Assembly (NCBI GenBank): GCA_036435485.1
Contig: CM071596.1
Location: 62,483,001 to 62,547,000, forward strand
Length of the DNA: 64,000 nucleotides
From: Saposhnikovia divaricata
Lineage: Eukaryota > Streptophyta > Magnoliopsida > Apiales > Apiaceae
Reading direction: 5' to 3'
Position 1 is the first letter of the stretch; each line of letters opens with the position of its first letter. The translations under genes were made by a program, and so were the position numbers. The notes beneath the pieces are model-generated. The model was not told the DNA's origin and did no database searches. It saw nothing but the letters and a program-made list of their open reading frames with translations. Below, piece by piece: positions 45,664 to 57,242 of the stretch.

Positions 45664-46655
45664 TTAATATTCTGGAAGATCATCATCAAATTCATGTTGA
45701 GAAGCTTGGTCATGCTGGGATCTTTTTTGTAATATTTTTAGTTGCTCATTCTGAAAATGTTGACGTAGAATCGGATCACTTATCGAATTCAAATCTTTAT
45801 TCAAGATTTTATTTTCAGCAAGATATGGAGCCATATCCAATTTTCTTTTCTCGTTTTGAGCACGTAGCATCTGGATTTCATAATTTTGTTACCGATCCAC
45901 ACTGTTTTTTTTTAGAATTTCAATGACTTGATGTTGTTCTTCTTTAATTGTATCGACAATAACAGAAATTTGCTCTTCGACTTTCCTCTTTCCTTTTGCC
46001 TTTTTCACTCCAATAGGTCGCTGACTAGAACAACCATCAACATTTGTGTCATTTATATTTGGTGAAAATGATGATAGTCCAGGAAATGCTGATGTTGAAG
46101 ACTCTGTGGCAGGTGAATTTGCTTGTGATGACACAAAGTTACTAGTTTGTGTTTGATGGTATGGAGTCGCATTGCTATGATCATCTCCAAATTTCTCTGT
46201 ATTTTTAAGAATATCCCAAACATGATCAAATTTGAAGCCTCTTTCATACTTCTTCTCTTTTTCTAACAAAACTTTAGCTCGATTAAGCTACAAAGAAAAA
46301 ATTGATGTCAAAAATAAATTGTAAAACCAATACGACAAATATAATGGTATGTACTTACAATATCTTTTTGAGAAGCACCAGAAAGATTTTGATTTTCGAT
46401 TTGCCGCGCACATCCTCTTAGCTTTCCTATGGCACTTTGAATGATCTGCATCCGACATTGTAGTGACTTTTTAGGTCGATCTTGTACGATTGTATCTGGT
46501 TTTGAACTATTATATTCAAGCTTAATATGAGACCAAAACTGATCTCGAGATTGATTTATATCAATAATAGGATTTTGTGAGATATCAACATATACATGAC
46601 ACAGGTGTTTATCTTCCTCATGTGAGTATGAAGTACTTCTATGTCTTGATGCCAT
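45664..46655 (-). pseudogene. PIF/Harbinger ORF1, Myb/SANT-like DNA-binding protein, one nonsense codon
   Basis: Exon 1 is 46655-46359 (ATG, MASRHRSTSYSHEEDKHLC, 99 aa; donor ATT|GTAAGT). Exon 2 is 46287-45664 (acceptor TTTGTAG|C, starting LNRAKVLLEKEKKYERGFKF). The order is an N-terminal trihelix-like SANT domain (SHEEDKHL, QSRDQFWSHIKLEYN), a KFDHVWDILK segment, a Ser-rich linker and a coiled-coil tail (QNYEIQMLRAQNEKRKLD). In this family ORF1 protein is needed with the transposase, probably for DNA binding and nuclear entry. A TAA follows SVDR near 45890 in an otherwise continuous frame, so the coiled-coil tail is cut off. Confidence 0.85.
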
Positions 46656-46928
46656 TTTGTCTACACAAATTTATGAGCAGCACTCAATATTTATAGAAGA
46701 AATTAATGTCATAAATGGTTAGTTGGTTTCTCAACCATATGCAGATATGATAAGATTACAAAAATATGATCTAATGGTTGCTGAAAAAATGAAATCTATC
46801 CAACGATATACATGTATTGAATGAAAATCCTTATCTTTTAGTTTGAAAATTGTGTATTACTATAATTATTGCAAAACCATATCTTTTAAACTTGTAAAAA
46901 CACCAGACACATTCTACATACTAGTAAA

Positions 46929-48294
46929 ATGCAGAATTTTAATACTGCAAACCAATCTCAGTCATATTCTACAACTTCTTCATCATCCAGTAGCGAAAAT
47001 GAAGATGATATAAATCTTTTAAATGATATTGAGATGATAAATGCAGAAGAGGAGGCTTTACTAAGTATGAGTGCCAACAATAACATTTGTACTTCACTTC
47101 TATAATCAAAGAAACAAAGAAGTGATTCATGGAGGCTCTGTTCTAGGACAAAGAATAAGCAATCGCAATCGTCAAGAAGCCGACCGTAATATATTCAATG
47201 ATTATTTCTCAGAGAACCCACGTTATAATGCTTCAATGTTTCGTCGCCGATTCAGAATGTCCAGAAGTTTATTCATTCGCATTGCTACTGCTGTACAAGA
47301 TTATGACAACTACTTTATACAAACAAGTGATGCTACTGGTAAATTAGGTTTGTCTGGTCTCCAAAAAATCACTGGTGTATTCAGGATGTTAGCATATGGT
47401 GTACCAGCAGATTCTACAGATGAGTACATTAAAATTGGAGAGTCTACAACCATTGAAAGTTTGAAAAGATTTTGTCGTGCAGTTGTCCAAATATTTGGCG
47501 TTGAATATCTAAGATCACCTAATGCTAATGATGTTTCCAGGTTACTACATGTAGGTAAACAACGTGGTTTTCCCGGAATGTTGGGTAGCCTCAATTGCAT
47601 GCATTGGAAATGGAAGAACTGTCCTACATCTTGGGCTGAACAATATGCCGGTCGTAGTGGTCACCCCACTATTATCTTAGAGGCTGTAGCAGATTACGAA
47701 CTTTGGATATGACATGCATACTTTGGTTTGCCGGGTTCAAACAATGACATAAACGTGTTGGAGTCATCTAATCATTTTGCCAACCTTGCTTCAGGTATTG
47801 CTCCTACTGCTCGTTATGTTATTCAAGGAAAGGAATATGAAATGGGTTATTATTTAGTTGATGGGATATATCCCAAATGGTCTACAATTGTGTAAAATAT
47901 ACATGATCCACGTGGTCCTAAAAAACAATATTTTGCCATGAAGCAAGAATCATGTCGAAAGGATGTCGAGTGTGCATTTGGAGTTCTCCAGTCACGCTTT
48001 GCAATTGTAGGCGGACCATCTCATTTTTGGAACAAACATGTATTACATGATATAATGACTACATGTATTATTATGCATAACATCATAATCGAAGATGAAC
48101 GTGACGTTAATGCAACATTTAGTGATTCAACGCACACGCCGATTCCAAGTGTTGAGATGGTGGAAGATGAAAGTGTAAGATTTCAAGATTTTCTTAATCG
48201 TCACCAACAAATCAAGGATAAAGAGGCTCACCTTGCACTTCGCAATGCACTTATTGATCATTTGTGGGAAGAATATACTAATTTGGAAATTTAG
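46929..48294 (+). pseudogene. PIF/Harbinger transposase (DDE_Tnp_4), pseudogene
   Basis: ATG at 46929 (MQNFNTANQSQSYSTTSS) opens an acidic N-terminus, then the frame shifts near 47090-47110. The body runs from about 47100 (ADRNIFNDYFSENPRYNASMFRRRFRM) to the stop at 48294. In-frame TGA near 47710 and TAA near 47893 interrupt it. The three DDE regions are recognisable: GMLGSLNCMHWKWKNCP, PGSNNDINVLE and RKDVECAFGVLQ. In the first, the family's catalytic Asp (usually DCMHW) is Asn. The enzyme would cut and paste elements at TTA sites; this copy is dead by four independent lesions. Confidence 0.93.
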
Positions 48295-48725
48295 TGTATT
48301 GTTTTGAATTTGTTAAGAATGTAATTAAAATTTGAATGTTTGAAGTAGTATATAAAGTAACATTTAGAGTAATGGTTGGAGATGAAATCAACATGTAACA
48401 TGAAAAAGGTGAAAAATGAAGATGAAGTTGCTTTATTTATACAATTGTGATTGGAGATGGCCTTAGGAATTTCCTAACTTGCTACTAAACGAGTGGCCTA
48501 CCGCCTAATAGCTAATCTTAGAAAAAAAAATAATTATATAATTTTATATAATTACTAAACAAAATGCATTAAAAACCATTAAGTCCTTGCTAACTATTAA
48601 ATATCTTCGTACTAAACAAAATGCGTTTTGACTAGTTAGGAGCATTCAATATGTTTCCTAACTTGCTACTAAACGAGTGGCCTACCGCCTAATAGGTAAT
48701 CTCAGAAAAAATAATAATTATATAT

Positions 48726-49386
48726 TTATTTTTATTAAAATATAAAATTCACCTTAAGTCATATTTATTTTTAAAAAAGGAAAATAAATTATAAATAATA
48801 TTTTTCGGGTTAAAAATACTCTTTCGGATAAAAAATACTAACTTTTTAACCTTTTGGCACACATATTTAGTAAACATATAATTTGGTCAATTTTAGATTT
48901 TAAATTTTATATCAATAAAATTGAATTCTAAATTTTTGTTTGATATAAAAATTAACAACTTTTATTTAAAATAATTATGTATTTTTTAATCTTAACCTGT
49001 GTAATAAAAGTTAACGAAACTATTATTTTAGATCGGATAGAGTAATATCTTTTTATTTCTTATTTAGAAATATAAACTTAAGTTTATACAACATAATTTA
49101 AGTAAAATCAAGACCTTTTGACTTATCTGAAGAAAATTACTTTTCACTTATAAAAAATTAATTACTAATAATTAAAGACAATTTATATAAACCAATAATA
49201 ATAAAAATATAAATTATAAAATTTTATTCATAAAAAAATTGAAAAACAATAAGTGGATATTTAAATTTATTTAAGTTTTTTAAGATAAATTGTATTTATA
49301 ATTCTACACAAATATAAAATATTTATTATGAAATTAAAATGTTATGATGTATTTTCTTATTTTAGATACAAATATTTTTCAGATAT
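48726..49386. other. AT-rich intergenic DNA, nothing recognised
   Basis: No gene, RNA or terminal repeat is recognised here. Confidence 0.5.
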
Positions 49387-49930
49387 CTATACTATTATGT
49401 AATAGTTGAAATATTAAAAGTTTGGACAGCCGTCAGCAGATATCTATACTGTTAATTTTATTTTTTTACTTAATTACCCTTACTTGAGGTACATGTTATT
49501 TTTACTTAACTATCCTTACTTAATTATTTATAGTTACTAATAACTAATAAATTTATTTTTTAGGTGAAACATGTTACTTTTTTTTTTCAATAATTAATAA
49601 ATTTTTTTCATGTAAAATACATTGTCTTTTATATTTTATTTAACTAAATTTTTTTTTCTACAAACAATAACCATTTACATTTTCAACTAAAATACGTTAC
49701 CTTTTCTATTTTTTTATTTTTTTCCCTGTAAAACCTATTCGGATAACGTTTTTCTAAAAATTCATCATTTTCTAAAAATATTACGGATAACGTATATATA
49801 ATATTATCAGAACATATCATTTAAAATTTAAGCCTACAAAATTCATGTTTTAAATTTTTTAATTCAAATTAAAAAAATTTCCATTATATTAAAAAACCTC
49901 CGTGCATCGCTCAAATTTTAAGATAGTATA
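49387..49930 (+). mobile_element. Possible decayed Helitron
   Basis: TCTATACTATTATGTAATAG at 49387 resembles the head of the Helitron at 10082, and TCTATACTGTTAATTT recurs at 49445. Near the right end CCTCCGTGCATCGCTCAA resembles a broken Helitron 3' hairpin. No clean CTRR end is seen. The interior shares AAACATGTTAC-type blocks with the Helitron region at 10.3 kb. Confidence 0.35.
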
Positions 49931-50307
49931 ATCAAAAGTCAAATATTATAGAAGAGTTAATTTTTATTTAAATTTAAATAATAACGAAAGGAATACATTT
50001 AATTTCGTTCCTAATATTCTTAGTAAATAATTAAAATATCCAATGCAAACAATAATAAGGAAAGCAAGAGAACAAATTATTTGACATTGCTAATTTGAAT
50101 TAGATACAAATAAACACTAGTAAATGAATGTATTAAATGCACTAGTTTTGCGTAATGCCTAGATAATGAGTCAAGGTTAGTGTTGTAAATTGTAATTTCT
50201 GCTTATTGCATAAAGTAAAACTTAACTGCATTTAGCAATTATGAATACAAAAGCTCTTATGTCCAGTTTCCCTCAAACAACCAAAAAAGATCAACAGCCA
50301 GCAGCTG
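49931..50307. other. 3' flank of the GTE pseudogene
   Basis: AT-rich, no independent feature. A short plus-strand ORF at 50241-50447 is antisense to the GTE tail. Confidence 0.45.
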
Positions 50308-50870
50308 CTAGTTGCATATCTGTCCCTCCTCCATGTCTTGCAAAAATAGTCCATCTTCCTCGTCTTCGTAATCCATGTAATCATTCTTTAAGAAGAGGTA
50401 AATACGTTCCATTATATTTCCGAACCGATCGCCCTGTCTTGCTTTAAAGAGTATTATTTCAAGTTCCTTCAGTACCTTCATATTGTCCTCTATCTCAACA
50501 GTTTTTTTCATCTTCTGTAGTGCAATATGAGCTGCTTCTCGTTCTCTCTCCCGACGTAGTCTTAGGTCTTCCTAAGCCTTCAACGATGAGGCAACTTTAG
50601 CAGCTCTGATTTGGTCCTCGATTCTTGCTTTCTCCTCTTGTTGTTGCCTCTCCAATTTTTCTTTTTCCTGCCGTAGATTTATGGGATCAACATGATCAAG
50701 AAGGCTCTTATGTTTCTGTTTTGCCTTTAAAATAGTGTCAACAAAGCATTTTTTTAGCATTGCAGCACGTAGGGCTTTCTTAGGAGACAACTGAAGATCA
50801 ATAGCAGGAGTCCAGTCGTCGGCAGAAGCAGCGGTTGTACCACTAGATGGTTGAGGACTAGAACAGTTAT

Positions 50871-51589
50871 TGTTAGGAATAATTCATGAGTTGTGATGTT
50901 AAGAATAGAATTTGCATATACTTTTTGTATATCCTGATCTTATAAAATATTTAGCACTTTGTATAGGATATATGTGTTAGACAGTAATCTGTAGAGTTAA
51001 GTCAGGAATAGTGTGTCAAGGACTCATTTTAGGAACTATCAGCAGATCCTGATACGATAAGTCAAATACTGATGGATGTCGAATCCTGATGCAAGGTGGA
51101 ATCCTGATAACAGTCTTACTACTGATGATGTCATTACGGATGCTACAGAAACTGGCAAGTGCTATAAAACAGGATCGTTGTTTTGAAGAACAAGCAAGAA
51201 GATATCATGAAGGAAAGAATTTTCTATTGATGGAAACTATCAACTGGATGGCAGAACATTATCATGTATAGATTATAACTTTTTGTTATTAGTTGATAGG
51301 TAGCATTATAAATAGTCTCTCTATATCATTGTAAAAAGAGTTAGTAAGAGTTCGTGAACGTGAGCTTAGTATAAGGTTTATATTTGAGAGTTCGAAACAA
51401 ACAGAGAGAGATTTGTATTGTCAGCAGCTGCTAAAGGTATTGTACACCTTTGGTAGAGTTTGTATTTGATTTTATTAATACAAACAGTTTGATTTTTTCA
51501 TTTGTTCTTGTTCATCTAATCAAGCAAAAATCAGACACGATTATATAACTCATATTCAACCCCCCTTCTACAAGTTATTCGAGTTAACA
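50871..51589 (+). repeat. SIRE-B 5' LTR (719 bp)
   Basis: It starts TGTTAGGAATAATTC and ends TTCGAGTTAACA. ATCCTGAT occurs four times between 50930 and 51115, upstream of a good TATA box (ATTATAAATAG, about 51307-51317). The stretch at about 51116-51250 is missing from the 3' LTR. Confidence 0.94.
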
Positions 51590-51591
51590 AT

Positions 51592-51606
51592 TGGTATCAG
51601 AGCAGG
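51592..51606 (+). other. SIRE-B primer binding site
   Basis: TGGTATCAGAGCAGG two bases after the LTR, complementary to initiator methionine tRNA, the same site as SIRE-A. Confidence 0.92.
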
Positions 51607-51638
51607 TTGATTTCGAATAATCATAAAGATCTGCAATC

Positions 51639-53927
51639 ATGTCTGGTTACAAGGATGGTAATACTAAGATACCTATGCTCAAGAGAAACGAATACACTCT
51701 ATGGGAAGTGAAGATGTTGCATCACCTGGAGCAACAGATCCTGATTATCTTGACAGAATTAGAGATGGGCCTTTCGTTCCAACAAGGGTTGTTCCTCAAG
51801 CAACTGTCGAAGGAAAAGTTGTTCCAGAGCATGCGACAGAGAAGTCTAAATCTGAATGGACAGATAAGGACAAGGAGAATGTTCTTAAGGATGCTAAAGC
51901 GAGAAACATACTATTCAACAGTCTTGATTCTGTTCTCACTAACTATGTTCTCTCTTGTAAGACTACTAAGGAGATTTGGGACAATCTAAAGGTTCACTGT
52001 GAAGGAACAAAACCTGTCAGGAAGAATATGAGGACACTTCTCATATAACAGTATGAGTACTTTGAATCCAAGTCTGGTGAGTCACTTACTGATACCTTTG
52101 ATAGGTTTACTAAACTCATCAATGAGATGGCCATGCAGGGTAAATATTATGACTTGGAGGATATGAATACTAAGTTCAAGAAAGCCTTGCCTGATTTCTT
52201 CAACGAGAAGATATCTGCAATTGAGGAAGCTAATGATCTGGATGAAATATCATTAGAGGCAGTTTATGGAAAACTTAAGGCTTATGAACTTGATAGGCAG
52301 CAGAAAAAGAGTAGGAGTGAAGGAAAGATGAAAATTGTTGCACTCACTGCTCAATCTTAATCAAAGAAGCTTCCAGAAGAAAAGTCTGAATCTACTGAAA
52401 GAGACTCAAGGAAGAAGAAGAGCAAAAAAAGTTCTGAGTCAGAGACTGCAAATATAAACTCTAACAATAGTGATTCTGAATCAGAGATGCATGAACTCTT
52501 AGCTATGTTTGCTAAAGCTTTCAAGAAAGGAAGATTCAACAGGAGAAAATTTAGCAAAAGACCTTTTCAAAAGAAAGAGGAGAAGAATAGTGACAAAGGC
52601 AAAAGTACAATTATCAAGCTTGATAAGGCCAAGATCAAGTGCTTTAATTGCAACGAGCTTGGACACTTTGCTAGTGAGTGTAAGAAGCCTAGGAATTCAG
52701 GAAAAGGTAATGCACTCATGGTCACATAGAAGGATTGGGCAGATTCCAGTGATTCTGAAGATGAATTGGATTATGACAACATTGCTTTGATGGCAAGTGC
52801 TTCAGACAAGCCTGGATCTCCAAAGAAAACTTCTTCATCTTCTATTAAGGTATCACTTCACTCTCTTGATTCATTTGATAGCTTAGATTCTAATGATATT
52901 AGATCTATCCATGCTGAGTTTAAGAATCTTATGACTAATTTCAGAATTCTTACTAGTGAAAGAGATGAACTTAAGATTAAGAATGATGAATTAGTTGATA
53001 GAAATAATATTCTTGAATCTGAGTTAATTCAAATGGAACATTATAGAATAGATTCTGATAAAGCTAAGCATGATTATGGTGTAATTCTTGAGGCTTATGC
53101 TATGTCAGAAAAGAACTAGAGGAAGAGAGAGAGATGATGAAAACCATTAACAACTCTGGTAAAAATACTCAAGAAATCATTGAAAATCAAATTCTTGGGA
53201 AGGTTTATGGCTTAGGTTTTGAAAAGGATAAAAGTGAAACTCATGTAGCTGTTGTCCAGAATGATAATAGTAAACAAGAAGCTAGCACATCTAAATCTGA
53301 AGGTAAGCAGAAAGTTTCTGAACCTAAACATGTTAAGTTTGTTGATTCGAATGGTACCCCAGTTGTGCACAAGAGAATTAACAACATTAGTTCAGATGAG
53401 AAAGTGTTAGAAAAACCTAAGAATGTCAACATAGGCTTTCTGTCTAAGTCTCAGCTGAAACAGAGACTAGAAGGTATTTCAGAGTCTAGAAAGATCAAGA
53501 GGAATAGGAATGGAAAAGAAGGTATTAACAAAGAGAATAATTACAAGAATGTACCTGATGCACCTAGGAAGAAATGCTATAAATGTGGAAATCAAAATCA
53601 TTTATCCCTAGACTGCAATAAAAAACTTTCTTAGAAAACTGAGTCCAGATTCCCCAAGACTCAGAAAATTCAATACCAACCATAAAAGCTTGTTATCATT
53701 GTGGTAGTTTACTTCATTCCATCTATATGTGTAAAGAATATCATGAACTGTATTATGACTATTATTCTCTAAAATCTGAAACTCCTAGTCACAAGCAGTT
53801 TGTGAAATCAGAGTCTAAGGTTAACTCTATAACAGGTAAATCCAAAGCAAAATCTTCTAAGCCCGTTGTTTCTAAATCTAGTAAAAAAGGATCCAATCAA
53901 AGTTGGGTCCCAAAAATTTCTAACTAG
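51639..53927 (+). pseudogene. gag: SIRE-B gag, pseudogene
   Basis: ATG 51639 (MSGYKDGNTKIPMLKRNEY) is followed by a frameshift near 51715 and then a recognisable SIRE gag: YLDRIRDGPFVPT, EIWDNLKVHCEGT, zinc knuckle CFNCNELGHFASEC (about 52647) and a second knuckle CYKCGNQNHLSLDC (about 53577). Stops interrupt it near 52046, 52358, 52727, 53117 and 53632. Most sit where a Gln codon fits (TAA or TAG). It ends SNQSWVPKISN, matching the WVPK end of SIRE-A gag. Confidence 0.9.
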
Positions 53928-53942
53928 TTATTTTTTTTTTGT

Positions 53943-56900
53943 TTGCAGGGCACAGGAAAGAAGCATTCAATTATCTTGGACAGTGGATGCTCTGGACATA
54001 TGACTGGAAAGAAGTCCCTGCTTACAAAGTTTGAGAGGAAATCTGGCCCAGTAATATCTTTTGGAGATGGCAACAAAGGAGAAACTCTGGGATATGGCTC
54101 AATTGTTTTTGGGAATGTCATCATAGAAAACGTAGCACTGGTTGAAGGCTTGAAACACACACTTTTAAGCATAAGTCAACTGGGTGATAAAGGTTACCAA
54201 TCAATCTTTGACAGAGAAGGATGCAAAATCTTAAATATGAAGAATGGAGACATTGTTCTAACTGGTCAGAGACATGGTAACATTTATGAAGCCAGCTTGA
54301 GTGATACATCTAAAGGAATTGTTAGATGTCTTTACAACAAGGCATCAAATGAAGAAAGCTGGAATTGGCACAAGAAGCTCTCACATCTTAACTTCAAAAT
54401 GCTTAATCAACTTGTTAAGTACAATCTAGTGAGAGGCCTACCTTAGGAAAATTATGTGCAAGATGGACTTTTTAATGCTTGTCAGCTTGGAAAACAAAGA
54501 AGAACCACTTTCAAGAGCAAGACAGAAAATTCAATTACTGAACCATTCCACATGCTGCATCTTGATCTATTTGGTCCAGTAAACATTATGTCTATCAGTA
54601 AGAAAAGATATGCTCTGGTTATAGTGGATGATTACACAAGTTTCACATGGGTATTCTTTCTACACAAGAAGGATGAAGCTCCTCAGCAAATCATTGAACT
54701 TATCAAGAATATTCAGAATAGCTCTGAGTACAAGGTCAAAGTACTTAGGAGTGACAGTGGTACAGAATTCAAGAATTCTATAATGGAGGAGTATTGTGCA
54801 GACAATGGAATCACTCAACAGTTTTCTGTACCTGGAACACCTCAGCAGAATGGTGTAGTAGAAAGAAAGAACAGGACTCTCATAGAGGCAGCAAGAACCA
54901 TGCTTGCAGATGCAATGCTTCCAACCTATTTCTGGGCAGAAGCTATCAACACTGCATGTTTCAGTCAAAATTGTACCTTGGTAAATGCTCATGGTAAGAC
55001 TCCTTATGAGATGATCAAAGGAAAGAAACCAAGTGTAAAATATTTTCACATCTTTGGATGCAAATGTTATGTCCTGAAAGTTCATCGAGAACAACTTGGA
55101 AAGTTTGAAGCCAAATTAGATGAAGGAATCTTTCTAGGATATTCTGCATCAAAGGCTTTTAAAGTTTATAATCTCAAAACTCACATTGTTATGGAATCAA
55201 TTCATGTTGCATTTGATGACAAGAAGTTTGGAATTTTACAAACTAATGAAAGCCATGACAATTTTGAATTTGAAAATCCTAAGGATTCTGAGATACTCTC
55301 CAGTGATGATGAAAGTTCTCCAGAGGAAATCTCTATTGCTTCTAAAAGGAATGCTACTGTTGAGGGGGAGCAAGTTAATCAAAGAGAACACAGTACTCAT
55401 CAGGAGCAGACTAGTCATTCAGAGTCTACTCCATCAGGAACTGATCCTTCAGAGTCTAGTGAAGGAAGATCAGAAACTAGTAGTAGTATGGAGTCTACTG
55501 ATTCTACTGATCAAGGGGGAGCTTTTGAAGGCAGAGAAAGTTCTTCTACAAGAGATACCACTAACTTAGGGGGAGAGTCTAGCAGGAGTAATCTACCACC
55601 TGTTAGAAAATGGATAAGGGATCATACTGAAGATTTGATAATTGGTGATCCAAATAGTGGTGTTCGAACTAGAAGATCAATTCAAAATGAATGCTTGTAT
55701 AGTTGCTTTCTCTCAAAGAATGAACATAAGAAGGTTGAAGAAGCCTTACAGGATCCTGATTGGGTAATTGCAATGCAGGAAGAGCTAATTGAGTTTGAGA
55801 GAAACAAAGTCTGGAAACTGGTACCAAGACCTAAAGATAGATCTATTGTTGGTGCTAAATGGGTTTTCAGAAACAAGCTAGATGAATCTGGTATGATTGT
55901 AAGAAACAAAACAAGACTGGTGGCCAAAGGTTATTCTCAGGAAGTAGGCATTGATTATGATGAAACCTTTGCACCTGTAGCAAGATTGGAAGCAATCAGG
56001 ATGTTTCTTGCATTTGCAGCTCATTCAAAGTTCAAGGTATACCAGATGGATGTAAAGAGTGCTTTTCTAAATGGCAAGCTTGGTGAGGAAGTGTATGTGG
56101 AGCAACCATATGATTTTATTGATCCAAAGTTTCCAAATCATGTCTACAAACTTGACAAGGCACTCTATGGACTAAAGCAGGCACCAAGAGCATGGTATGA
56201 GACTTTGTCTAAATTTCTTCTTGAAAATGGCTTCACAAGAGGTACAATTGACAAAACTTTATTCTTTAGAAAGATTAAAGGTGAATTGCTTTTAGTTCAA
56301 GTTTATGTTGATAACATCATATTTGGTTCTACAAATGAAAAGTTGTGTGCTAAGTTTAGCAAGCTTATGCAGTCTAATCAGATGAGCATGATGGGTGAAC
56401 TAAATTACTTTTTAGGTTTGCAGGTCAAACAGACTGAGACTGGTATTTTCATTAATCAGTCAAAGTATATCAAAGATCTTTTAAAAAGGATTGACTTTCA
56501 AGACTGTGCAGTTGCAAAAACACCCATGGCAACAGCCACTAAGCTAGACTCTGATCCTAAGGGAAAGAGTGTTGATAACACTAGCTATAGAGGCATGATA
56601 GGTTCAATGTTGTACTTAACTACAAGTAGACCAGATATAATGTTTTCTACCTGTTTATGTGCTAGATTCCAAAGTGATCCTAAGGAATCTCATTTAATTG
56701 CTGTGAAGAGGATTTTTAGATATCTCAAGGGAACTCCAAATCTTGGTTTGTGGTATCCTAGAGAATCTGATTTCTCCCTAATTGGCTATTAAGACTCTGA
56801 TTATAAAGGGTGTAAAATAGATAGGAAAAGCACTATAGGTACATGTCAATTCTTGGGAAACAGATTGATTTCTTGGGCAAGCAAGAAGCAACAATCAGTT

Positions 56901-57242
56901 TCAACCTCAACTGTAGAAGCTTAGTACATTGCAACAAGCAGTTGTTGTGCACAACTCCTTTGGATAAGAAATCAGTTGATGGATTATGGTATGACACTTA
57001 GTAATATTCCTATGTTTTGTGATAATACTAGTGCTATCAAAATTGCAGAAAATCCAGTTCAACATTCAAGGACTAAGCACATTGATGTCAGGTATCATTT
57101 TATTAGAGAACATATTGAGAATGGTACTGTGGAACTTCATTTTGTTCCTACTGACAAACAGCTTGCAGATATCCTAACTAAACCACTTGATGAGGCTACA
57201 TTCATTAGATTGGTTAGTGAGTTAGGAATGTTAAATTTCTAG
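53943..57242 (+). pseudogene. pol: SIRE-B pol, pseudogene
   Basis: Protease (IILDSGCSGHMTG), pre-integrase (NWHKKLSHLNF), integrase (IVDDYTSFTWVF, LRSDSGTEF, TPQQNGVVERKNRTL), RT (YQMDVKSAFLNG, ALYGLKQAPRAWY) and RNase H (SKKQQSVSTST, HSRTKHIDVRYHFIREH) are in order. Stops near 54444 (after RGLP), 56790 (after LIGY) and 56921 interrupt it. The RT catalytic box reads YVDNIIFG instead of YVDD, a lost active-site Asp. The start again lies just after a TTTGCAG|GGCA sequence. Confidence 0.93.

Larger units (their letters stand above)
45419..48462 (+). mobile_element. PIF/Harbinger transposon with two divergent genes, decayed
   Basis: The 3044-bp element has ends GGGCATCTCCAACAACC and, inverted, GGCCATCTCCAATCAC, with TTA duplicated at 45416-45418 and 48463-48465. 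It carries the two genes that define autonomous PIF/Harbinger elements: a Myb/SANT-like protein on the minus strand and a DDE transposase on the plus strand, sharing the central promoter region (46656-46928). Both carry inactivating changes, so the copy is no longer autonomous. Confidence 0.92.
45352..48725. repeat. Duplicated target segment; Harbinger sits in the first copy
   Basis: The left flank (about 45352-45418, CATTAAGTCCTTGCTAAC... to GACTAGTTA) and right flank (48463-48535, CCTAACTTGCTACTAAACG...) together form one unit. It repeats without the transposon at about 48577-48725. Units differ by a few bases and a 12-bp indel next to the insertion point (GAGCATTCAATATG). Confidence 0.85.

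Noticed and set aside
46656..46928. Divergent host promoter between two genes
   Set aside because: Both genes belong to one PIF/Harbinger element bounded by TIRs and TTA, so this is the element's own internal promoter region.
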